Assembly: GCA_016788685.1 (NCBI GenBank)
Contig: JAEUSS010000193.1
Location: forward strand, 1-12,074
From: Prolixibacteraceae bacterium
GTDB taxonomy: Bacteria; Bacteroidota; Bacteroidia; Bacteroidales; Prolixibacteraceae
Length of the DNA stretch: 12,074 bases
Reading direction: 5' to 3'
Notes under the pieces: generated by a model
Told to the model about the DNA's origin: nothing
What the model saw: only the letters and a program-made list of their open reading frames with translations
Database searches by the model: none
Part shown: positions 1 to 5,538 of the stretch, in pieces
Layout of the letters: every line of letters starts with the position of its first letter
Numbering within the stretch: the stretch's first letter is position 1
Translations under genes and position numbers: made by a program

Positions 1-535
1 ATGCGACAGGAATGTATTCGTCTTGACTGTTTAATTCACAAAAGACCAAAAATTTGTGATGTGCTCTTGGAAAGGCAGAATTTTTGTCAGAATTATGATT
101 TCCTACACACCGAATAGAATCAACTGTTGGATCTCCACAGACAGAAAGATTTCCCATCGGTTCTCTAAATTGATGTCTTTCAAGGTTACATTTCAGTCCA
201 TCATATAATTTTCTCAAAGAAGCTTTCCATGTTTTTTGATTGGGACTATCAATGTCTGGACGTAAAAAATCTTCTTTTTGAACCACTATTTGAACATTGT
301 CACATTTTGATAATGCTTTTAAAATAGGAGTTGATGTCAGCCAAGCAATACAACCGAATATAGCACCTTTTTCAAATTTTTTAATTGTGTCAATTAGACG
401 TGGCTCAAGATTTTTCAAAATTACTTCTACACTGTCAAAATGCGGCTCATGTATGACAGCCGAGTAGTCCTTTAGTGATTCATAATCAGAACCATCAACT
501 TCGATGGAAAGTTCGTTTAGATTTATCTTTGTCAT
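1..535 (-). CDS. Phospholipase D-like (HKD-type) domain protein, C-terminal part beyond window edge
   Basis: A reading frame runs from an ATG at 535-533 to the left edge of the window, giving 178 codons without a stop. Residues 57-88 (GAIFGCIAWLTSTPILKAL, then VQIVVQKEDF) resemble the opening strand and helix of PLD-like nuclease domains. At residues 157-165 the sequence RAHHKFLVF contains the H-x-K half of an HKD motif. In the usual HxKxxxxD pattern an Asp is expected five residues after the Lys, but here that position is Cys166, so activity is uncertain. PLD-like proteins of this type include nucleases and phosphodiesterases, sometimes in defence or mobile loci; the substrate cannot be told. 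The remainder, including any second HKD motif, is outside the window. It is the last gene on the far side of the eroded stretch. The PLD-like fold is likely; the precise function is unknown. Confidence 0.7.
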   Translation of the reverse strand, partial: MTKINLNELSIEVDGSDYESLKDYSAVIHEPHFDSVEVILKNLEPRLIDTIKKFEKGAIFGCIAWLTSTPILKALSKCDNVQIVVQKEDFLRPDIDSPNQKTWKASLRKLYDGLKCNLERHQFREPMGNLSVCGDPTVDSIRCVGNHNSDKNSAFPRAHHKFLVFCELNSQDEYIPVA

Positions 536-606
536 TGCTATTATATTTATACTTAATGATATTGCTCTGTGGCCCACTACAATAACCGCTAACTAGGAAG
601 TATAAT

Positions 607-614
607 CAAAGATA
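607..614 (-). promoter_or_regulatory. Candidate -7 promoter element for the PLD-like gene
   Basis: On the minus strand this reads TATCTTTG, a perfect match to the Bacteroidota -7 consensus TAnnTTTG. It lies about 70 bases before the ATG at 535. I see no good TTG (-33) element at 19-21 bases upstream, so the call rests on the -7 box alone. Confidence 0.3.
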
Positions 615-697
615 TAGTACTTTTCTAATTCATTCCTGCTAATCAGTGCTTTTGTTTAATATTTTGCACATCACGTTAACTAAAGCACGTGTCAACC

Positions 698-962
698 TAG
701 CAGTCGAGGTGTCTCGCAGCCTTTGTCTTATTCATTTCCTTATTGATTGACCTATGAAACAGGTTTGCAGCAATTTCAAGGACTTTACCTTTATATTCAG
801 CCTTGTTCTGAGCTGAAGTTCGCCGATTAACTCAGCTATGTGAACAGTTTCATGCTTGATGTAAGCAGGTTCAGAGTGCCGCTAATTGTTTTTGTCATCA
901 ATAATTTCGATCTGATCAAAGTTACGAAGTATCAAAAGATGATGCTCAATGCTATAAAACAT
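698..962 (-). pseudogene. Possible eroded minus-strand gene, unknown family
   Basis: Starting from ATG at 962-960 the frame gives 26 residues (beginning MFYSIEHHLLILRNF), then a TAG at 884-882. It resumes in the same frame with HSEPAYIKHETVHIAELIGE. Around 808-815 a one-base frame change is needed to continue as AQNKAEYKGKVLEIAANLF and then NKEMNKTKAARHLDC, ending with TAG at 700-698. The resumed parts have a natural protein-like composition, which suggests a former gene of about 85-90 codons with one nonsense and one frameshift lesion. I recognise no family. Its first 60 bases overlap the plus-strand remnant at 905-1501, so at most one strand was coding there. Confidence 0.3.
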
Positions 963-1501
963 ATACTGAATACAAACTACCCGGTTCCCCGTTCCCTAGT
1001 TCCCTTGATGAACCACCTCTCTATAATTCAAGTAACCGGGAACTTAACCGGATGTTGGGAATGGCTCTGAGTGTGTATGGATCGAAGGTATATTTTGCAC
1101 CTGATGTGTGCTTATAATTTCAGACGCTAGTCATATGATTCCTCGTCCTAAGGGTCAGAATCGGAGTTGTTCCATTCACTGAAAACACTGCTATTGGTGG
1201 TAAAATCACGTATAAATCTACTGAAATTTCTGGGTTGCACATGAAACAGCCCACCTCATGTACATTATCCCCCGGTTAATTCTAATGCGAAAGTCGATTT
1301 TAAAGTGGTCTCCCCCGGTACCCCCTTGAATAATACTTTAATTTATTTCAGTTCGAAATCAACCTACACTAAACTGTCGATCTGAAGCCACCAGTAGCAA
1401 AAAAGAAAGCCCCATCTGGTGGAGACGGAGCTTCTGTTGTTCGTGGATATAAGGTGTCCAGAAAATTGCAGAAAACCTCTAATAGCAGCAACATTATGTA
1501 G
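905..1501 (+). pseudogene. Eroded plus-strand gene, about 200 codons, unknown family
   Basis: One frame stays protein-like from 905 to 1279, interrupted only by TAA at 1115-1117 and TGA at 1136-1138. Typical pieces are SLDEPPLYNSSNRELNRM, GMALSVYGSKVYFAPDV and VVPFTENTAIGGKITYKS. Near 1275 the readable text moves to another frame (NSNAKVDFKVVSPGTPLNN, then IYFSSKSTYTKL) until TGA at 1383-1385. At about 1373 it returns to the original frame (TVDLKPPVAKKKAPSGG, then ASVVRGYKVSRKLQKTSN) and ends at TAG 1499-1501. Two compensating frame changes and two stops make a decayed gene the simplest reading. No start codon is evident before 905, where an in-frame TAA precedes it. I do not recognise the product; it shows no catalytic motif. 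It is convergent with the helicase gene, 41 bases away. Confidence 0.45.
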
Positions 1502-1542
1502 AATTATGGACGCTTATTTATGCTGTCTTGGGTTGGTTAACC

Positions 1543-3486
1543 TCAGCTTTGGATGTCTGCTCTAAATAGCTTTGGAGTGGTCGGACGTCTCGCTTTACCT
1601 ATTTCATAGCCCCATTCCAGCACATTGGTCTGTTGATTCGTTTTACGCTTTTCTTCCCCAGTTTCGAAAAAGAAAGTAATATCAGTAGATTTGGGTGAAC
1701 CTAGATTCTTTCCTTGGTAAAGTGGACGTAGTAAATCACAAATCGCTTGTCTAGAGTAGAACTCTCCTTCAGTAAACAGTTTTGCAACTATTCTTTTCAA
1801 AGCATCTTTAGTATTGAATACATCTAATTCCTGCTGAAGTTTCTTCATACCCCTTTTACTTGCTGTTATCATCTTTTCAGAACCCACTTTCGTGTAAGCA
1901 TCTTTAAGAATGGGGTACTCTTGTTCAATCATTTTTAAAGTTCGTTTTTCACCCTCGGATTCAGATTCATCATCATTAACTTTCTCATTTAGTTGTGCAT
2001 ATCTCTCAGCAACTTCACTTAATGGTTGCTTTCTTAAGTATGTCAATGCACTGTTTTCTACATTTCCACTTTCTATCTCGGTGACGCTCGCATGCTGTTC
2101 TATTGTATTAATCACCTTCATCTTATCGTTAAATGTTGTGGTGATATAGTTCTGATACCTTTTAAGCTTTATTGCATCAAAATCCACTTTGATAATCGGT
2201 TCTTCTTCAGAGTCGTCTAGTTGAAGCAGTCCATGTTCAAAATCAATAGTAAACCGTTTCAACATTGCTTTTTTCTCCTCTACCCTACATCTACCGTAGC
2301 CACTAATTAGAGCATTTACCTCTTTAATATCATTTTGTAGCTCGTTTTCAAGTTCTTCATCAGATTTTCCGTAAGCAGAAGTATTGTAAATGAATAGGAT
2401 CGTATTCTTAAGCTTATTTTCAGGAGTCCTAATTCTACCAGCGATTTGCGGTAGGCTAACATTCATATCCAGAAGCGTGTTTTTAGAGCTAACCCTACTC
2501 ACTACGACTGAGAGTGCCGATTCTGAATAGAAGTCCACTCCTTCAAAGGCTTTCGACGTCACAAAAGTGAATAATTTGTTGGGTGAACTTGCATGGACTA
2601 TTTCTACATCGGAAGACTCAATTCCGAACGCCTTAGCTAATACATTTCTATTGCTATAATTATCTGCAACAATGATCTTGCATTCTTCCTGGCTGAGTTT
2701 GCAAGTGCTAATTAATGTTGCTATATCGGTGACACTGTTTATAAAGAATATCAACTCATTGGCTTCAATCGTTTCTCTATTTTCGGTTGTTACATCAATT
2801 CCTCCTTCGAGTTTAAAACCATTGATAAGTTTAGATGCTGCACCTAGGGGAGATGTCTGCATACTTGTAAGAATCTGAGCACCAACACCGCTACTCCATT
2901 CATACTCAACGTATTTGAATTGCAAAAGAGCCTCCGGAGTAAATTCAGCGGGCAATGGGGTTGCAGTGATGAACTGTGCATTATCAAATTCGCTGAAAAG
3001 GTTTGTAAGCTGCGTTATAGCTTTCTCCCGATAAGAAAGTGCAGTCATAAGCATGTGTACTTCATCCACAGCTAAAACGTATTTACTTCCCACATTCTGC
3101 TTTTCAATTCGGCATAAAGCTTTGTATAGATTGGATGTTTGGTCATATACAGATATGAACTTAGGTACAATAACACGTTGCAGATAATCTTTTATCACAT
3201 CATCTTTTGTTCCTGCTTCATACCACAGAACCTTCCCTACATGTCTTTGAGCAGTTGATTTATCATGACACAATTCATTAGTCGGGCATGATAATATCAT
3301 CGGTTGGTTATTCTCCAATAATATTGTTGTTGCACCACATCCGGTAAGACCTTTGGATATTATCGAATTTGGTTCAAATTCTGTAAGGAATGCTTCCACG
3401 CCCCTTTCGCTATCTTCTCCAAAGAATCTGTGGTTAGCTGGGACTATTACTTTCTTGTAGCTTTTGAAATCGTTGTTCATTGTCAT
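1543..3486 (-). CDS. SF2 DExH-box helicase-like protein with lysine-less Walker A, mobile-element type
   Basis: This 647-residue protein shows the superfamily 2 helicase motifs in order. Motif I is GLTGCGATT (46-54), a Ia-like segment is LSCPTNEL (65-72), motif II is DEVH (141-144) and motif III is TATP (174-177). Motif V is FVTSKAFEGVDFY (308-320) and motif VI is QIAGRIR (347-353), with its arginine finger candidates. The Walker A lysine of GxGKT is replaced by Ala52, which would normally cripple ATP binding. The C-terminal third is charged, with a probable helical segment around 485-535. It ends in a region around 575-630 (YSRQAICDLLRPLY, later TDITFFFET) like tails I recall on Bacteroidota plasmid or phage replication proteins. 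ATG codons at 3486 and 3480 are both possible starts. The gene overlaps the upstream RHH gene by 53 bases, implying one transcript. A replication or element-maintenance role is inferred, not shown. Confidence 0.82.
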   Translation of the reverse strand: MTMNNDFKSYKKVIVPANHRFFGEDSERGVEAFLTEFEPNSIISKGLTGCGATTILLENNQPMILSCPTNELCHDKSTAQRHVGKVLWYEAGTKDDVIKDYLQRVIVPKFISVYDQTSNLYKALCRIEKQNVGSKYVLAVDEVHMLMTALSYREKAITQLTNLFSEFDNAQFITATPLPAEFTPEALLQFKYVEYEWSSGVGAQILTSMQTSPLGAASKLINGFKLEGGIDVTTENRETIEANELIFFINSVTDIATLISTCKLSQEECKIIVADNYSNRNVLAKAFGIESSDVEIVHASSPNKLFTFVTSKAFEGVDFYSESALSVVVSRVSSKNTLLDMNVSLPQIAGRIRTPENKLKNTILFIYNTSAYGKSDEELENELQNDIKEVNALISGYGRCRVEEKKAMLKRFTIDFEHGLLQLDDSEEEPIIKVDFDAIKLKRYQNYITTTFNDKMKVINTIEQHASVTEIESGNVENSALTYLRKQPLSEVAERYAQLNEKVNDDESESEGEKRTLKMIEQEYPILKDAYTKVGSEKMITASKRGMKKLQQELDVFNTKDALKRIVAKLFTEGEFYSRQAICDLLRPLYQGKNLGSPKSTDITFFFETGEEKRKTNQQTNVLEWGYEIGKARRPTTPKLFRADIQS

Positions 3487-3652
3487 CTTGTACTAAAATC
3501 GTTCTTAACTCGTTTAGATTACTGATTTTAAATACAAGGAGTCTAAATACTTTCGATTGGGTATTTCCGGGTAGCAATTCACATAACCGGAGCCAATCTT
3601 CTTTAGTTTCTGGTGTCAATCGGAATTCAACACGCTCTGTTTTCCGTTTCAT
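3434..3652 (-). CDS. Small ribbon-helix-helix-like DNA-binding protein
   Basis: The 72-residue product begins MKRKTERVEFRLTPETKE. This suits a ribbon-helix-helix fold: a basic start, a beta strand with alternating polar residues (about 6-12), helix one (about 14-27), a turn with Pro28-Gly29-Asn30, and helix two (TQSKVFRLLVFKI, 31-43). Such proteins are commonly autoregulators, plasmid partition or relaxosome factors, or antitoxins. The start ATG at 3652-3650 is the only good one. Its last 53 bases overlap the start of the helicase gene in another frame, so the two are probably co-transcribed and perhaps translationally coupled. A perfect inverted repeat 31 bases upstream is a candidate binding site. 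No toxin-sized partner lies next to it, so an antitoxin role is not favoured. The fold is judged by eye. Confidence 0.65.
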   Translation of the reverse strand: MKRKTERVEFRLTPETKEDWLRLCELLPGNTQSKVFRLLVFKISNLNELRTILVQDDNEQRFQKLQESNSPS

Positions 3653-3682
3653 TAGAATTGATTTTGTTTAAATTTAGCCTTA

Positions 3683-3700
3683 ATGGTATCTAAATACCAT
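3683..3700. promoter_or_regulatory. Inverted repeat, candidate operator of the RHH-helicase unit
   Basis: ATGGTAT-CTAA-ATACCAT is a perfect 7-bp inverted repeat with a 4-base centre. It lies 31-48 bases upstream of the RHH start codon, in the probable leader or promoter region. Short symmetrical sites near their own gene are typical targets of RHH dimers. Its function is inferred from position and symmetry only. Confidence 0.45.
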
Positions 3701-3723
3701 ATTTGATAAACTTTTAGTTCTCT

Positions 3724-3754
3724 CAAATTATAGTACATTCTGAGAAATTTGTAC
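3724..3754 (-). promoter_or_regulatory. Candidate promoter region of the RHH-helicase unit
   Basis: On the minus strand 3732-3724 reads TATAATTTG, which resembles both a -10 box and the Bacteroidota -7 element (one base longer than TAnnTTTG). Immediately upstream, GTACA (3733-3737) and TGTAC (3750-3754) form an inverted repeat around the small palindrome TTCTGAGAA. No clear -33 TTG is seen at the expected spacing, so confidence is low. Confidence 0.3.
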
Positions 3755-3962
3755 GGTATTATTAGATATTTCTTTATTAAGCAAGGCAAGAATTCTGATA
3801 GTTGGTGATTGACGATACTGTGAAGGGGTTTTAGCCTTCATCCGAACACAAATTTATTTTCTGCACCGGAAAAGTAAATGATGTACAAGCCGAATGAATT
3901 ATTTATCTCTGGCATTCGGTCATTGACTTTACCTTCACAGCTAAAAATTGGTTGTTTATCGG

Positions 3963-4406
3963 ATGGAAGCCGTAGGTGTATTCAGTGATCTCGCTATGGT
4001 ATCGTTTGACAATGACTTTTTTATTAATGCGACGGAGATATACACAGCTGCCGGTAAATCGCAGCAAAGTTTCGATCAGTTTAAGAAACGTACATTGGTG
4101 CCTAGAGCTCAAAAGTTGATTGATAAGGGTGCAATAGCGAAACCACAAAATGTTGTTTCGGGCTCTGAGGTGCTTTTAACTATAGATGATCTGATTATCT
4201 CCAGAAAGGGTGGAAAAGACCTATCAGAGCAGGGAACTTGGATTCACCCCAAGCTGCGGATGGTTTTCACACGGTGGATAAGTGAAGACTTTGACATCTG
4301 GTGTGATAGGCCAATAGTGAGTCCATACTTTGTGGACTTGGTCCTAGAGGTGCCTGAAATGATAATTTACCTGGGTATTGTTTTTCTTAGTGGTAAACGT
4401 CCATAA
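3963..4406 (+). CDS. KilA-N domain protein, short and possibly truncated
   Basis: The product is 147 residues from ATG 3963; a TTG at 3948 would add five. It shows the KilA-N pattern: an N-terminal strand and turn ending in NATEIYTAAGK (with the usual D-x-x-x-INAT spacing), a lysine-rich helix (SFDQFKKRTL), and the hallmark QGTWIHPKLRMVFTRWIS followed by EDFDIWCD near the end of the domain. KilA-N domains bind DNA and occur in phage antirepressors and other regulators of phages and large DNA viruses. After the domain only about 30 residues remain, in a hydrophobic tail (VPEMIIYLGIVFL) unlike the usual C-terminal domain, so the gene may be truncated or frameshifted. It is the only plus-strand gene of the window that looks intact and faces away from the RHH gene. 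Domain assignment is strong; its activity is uncertain. Confidence 0.72.
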   Translation: MEAVGVFSDLAMVSFDNDFFINATEIYTAAGKSQQSFDQFKKRTLVPRAQKLIDKGAIAKPQNVVSGSEVLLTIDDLIISRKGGKDLSEQGTWIHPKLRMVFTRWISEDFDIWCDRPIVSPYFVDLVLEVPEMIIYLGIVFLSGKRP

Positions 4407-4830
4407 TCCCAAAGTGTGATGATCTATGATAGTCAAGCACTTATCGGAAACTTGCGATTAAGTGGTGTTTACGTCCATCTCAGCAAAATGAGGAGTTGGC
4501 GATTAAAGTACCTGTAGCCATAGGTTTTCTAATTGTTGATGTATAGGTAGGTCTAGGCTATTATCCGCAAATTGAGACGTTTTAATAACATTTGTCACTT
4601 GATTTCTAAATGCCGACATTCATCCAGACTATTACCGATTCATACCTGCAAAGGTGGTTGGTTCTATGTTGTATTCTCGATTGAGACTTTTCCACCAACC
4701 TAAAAGCAAAGTGAAATACTGAATCGGTTTAGGACGTGCGCACGTTCGATTTTGCTTGTAATCTTCTTGCTTCTGCTATGTGTAGTATTAGAAGGCACAT
4801 ATTACTGTCCGGGGGCTACTCTTTCTCTAT

Positions 4831-4864
4831 CGTTTTTATAGGATATCGAAAACCTATAAAACCG
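4831..4864. repeat. Near-perfect 12-bp inverted repeat with 10-base centre
   Basis: CGTTTTTATAGG (4831-4842) and CCTATAAAACCG (4853-4864) pair at 11 of 12 positions, nine of them consecutive. There is no following T-tract on either strand, so it is not a convincing terminator. It could be a protein-binding or recombination site, or chance. Confidence 0.5.
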
Positions 4865-4903
4865 TTTGGCCGTATCGCATTGTAGTTAGGTGCTGATCTA
4901 TTC

Positions 4904-5065
4904 TCACATAATACGAATTGCTAAAACAGCAAACCCCAAGGCTGCCTTAGAATTCGGTATTATATGGAATATCTCTTAGCTTGCTATTATTTTCTGCTCG
5001 ATGTTGGTAAGATCTGTTATCCACATCATCTCTCTAGCTGCAAAATTTTGCACAAAGAATGTCAT
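4904..5065 (-). pseudogene. Possible minus-strand coding scrap, unknown family
   Basis: From ATG at 5065-5063 the frame reads MTFFVQNFAAREMMWITDLT and on to KIIAS, then TAA (4978-4976). It continues in the same frame as EIFHIIPNSKAALGFAVLAI and ends at TGA (4906-4904). This is 54 codons with one internal stop, with protein-like composition. The piece is too short to identify and could be chance. Confidence 0.2.
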
Positions 5066-5163
5066 TGACGTTCATTTCTTCGTTTTGAACCTTATTCTCC
5101 AATCGTGAATACGGTTGCCGAAGTGCTATCTAATGCTATGAAAGGCTAGGTGAAAATGCCGAA

Positions 5164-5184
5164 TGTTGGTACTTTTGTTGGTAC
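5164..5184. repeat. Tandem repeat of TGTTGGTAC
   Basis: TGTTGGTAC occurs at 5164-5172 and again at 5176-5184, separated by TTT, giving a 12-base period. It sits 51 bases beyond the 3' end of the tRNA. Short direct repeats next to a tRNA 3' end are where arm-type integrase sites are often found; that role is only inferred. Confidence 0.5.
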
Positions 5185-5191
5185 GTTAAAA

Positions 5192-5223
5192 TAAAAAAGC
5201 AGCTACAACTTAATGTAACTGCT
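5192..5223 (-). terminator. Intrinsic terminator of the tRNA-Ile2 transcript
   Basis: Read on the minus strand, AGCAGTTACA (5223-5214) and TGTAGCTGCT (5207-5198) form a 10-pair stem with one G-T pair and a 6-base loop. A run of six T follows (5198-5193). It begins 11 bases after the tRNA 3' end, as expected for a terminator of that gene. Confidence 0.8.
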
Positions 5224-5234
5224 TGATTTTCAAG

Positions 5235-5308
5235 TGGGCCCAACTGGGCTTGAACCAGTGACTCCCTGATTATGAGTCAGGTGCTCTAACCGACTGAGCT
5301 ATAGGCCC
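5235..5308 (-). tRNA. tRNA-Ile2 with CAU anticodon (lysidine type)
   Basis: The minus strand folds into a complete 74-base cloverleaf. The acceptor stem is GGGCCTA with TGGGCCC, and the D arm is GCTC-AGTCGGTTA-GAGC. The anticodon arm is CCTGA-CTCATAA-TCAGG, giving anticodon CAT, and the T arm is ACTGG-TTCAAGC-CCAGT. The discriminator base is A. Genes with CAT may be initiator Met, elongator Met or Ile2. The C4-G69 and C5-G68 pairs, which I recall as TilS identity features, and the close match of the D and anticodon arms to E. coli tRNA-Ile2, favour Ile2. That tRNA reads AUA once TilS converts its C34 to lysidine. CCA is not encoded (only AC follows the stem). Elongator Met is the alternative. 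Confidence 0.9.
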
Positions 5309-5387
5309 TGAAATATCTTGATGGTTTTTTTTATTCTGTTCAGGTCAAAATTTAATGATCGTATCAGAACGTAAATTTTTCGGAGTG

Positions 5388-5418
5388 CAAGTTTACAGAA
5401 TTCATCGAAATTTAACAA
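5388..5418 (-). promoter_or_regulatory. Candidate promoter of the tRNA-Ile2 gene
   Basis: On the minus strand TTG (5418-5416) is followed after 20 bases by TAAACTTG (5395-5388), matching the Bacteroidota -33 TTG and -7 TAnnTTTG with one mismatch. Transcription would begin about 75 bases before the mature tRNA. It lies in the 230-base gap between lspA and the tRNA, which otherwise holds nothing I can name. Confidence 0.45.
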
Positions 5419-5538
5419 GCAAAATAATGAAATTTCACGTGTTTATATTTTCGGGGGAGCGTTCCGAGACTACATCGCCATTTTGTTCCGGGTCACGCTG
5501 TGAATTAGCAAAGCGGAATTCCCGGAGTTTTCTTTTAA

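Larger units (their letters stand above)
541..1542. other. 1-kb stretch with no intact gene, containing eroded coding sequence
   Basis: This stretch lies between the divergently placed PLD-like gene start and the end of the helicase gene. No open frame on either strand looks like a functional gene. The left 150 bases are AT-rich and probably hold the PLD gene's promoter and leader. The rest carries two damaged reading frames, listed separately: a minus-strand one at 698-962 and a plus-strand one at 905-1501. A 76-codon plus-strand open frame at 840-1070 lies in the overlap of those two remnants and is not supported as a gene. Confidence 0.6.
3653..3962. other. Divergent intergenic region between the RHH and KilA-N genes
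   Basis: This AT-rich stretch of about 310 bases separates the minus-strand RHH-helicase unit from the plus-strand KilA-N gene. Besides the candidate operator and promoter on its left side it holds a perfect 7-bp inverted repeat, CCGAATG (3890-3896) and CATTCGG (3913-3919), 43 bases before the KilA-N ATG. A 36-codon frame begins at the ATGATG near 3879 and ends inside the KilA-N start region. It may be a frameshifted upstream part of that gene or chance. No TAnnTTTG box is seen on the plus strand. Confidence 0.45.
4407..5191. other. Eroded 0.8-kb stretch between KilA-N gene and tRNA
   Basis: No gene is supported here on either strand. Every frame is broken by many stops. Short readable scraps remain: a 32-codon plus-strand frame beginning MIYDSQALIGNLRLSGV near 4420, a minus-strand frame at 4904-5065, and a plus-strand scrap ending PIVNTVAEVLSNAMKG at about 5149. 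The stretch also has an inverted repeat at 4831-4864 and a tandem 9-bp repeat at 5164-5184. It reads as decayed element DNA next to the tRNA. Confidence 0.55.

Noticed and set aside
570..600. attC-like integron recombination site near GGCCCACTACAATAACCGCT
   Set aside because: The sequence lacks the paired RYYYAAC/GTTRRRY boxes and no integron integrase or cassette array is visible.
840..1070. 76-codon plus-strand open frame
   Set aside because: It overlaps two better-looking eroded frames, has no recognisable domain, and its composition is uneven; most likely a shadow.
3434..3652. RHH gene as an antitoxin of a toxin-antitoxin pair
   Set aside because: Its overlapping partner is a 647-residue helicase, not a small toxin, and no toxin fold is visible nearby.
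4655..4702. Inverted repeat GGTTGGT with ACCAACC
   Set aside because: The 7-bp arms are far apart (over 25 bases) and of low complexity; likely chance.
541..5190. Second copy of the tRNA 3' end as an attachment site
   Set aside because: I looked for the tRNA T-arm and acceptor text in this stretch and found none; any left attachment site must be outside the window or lost.
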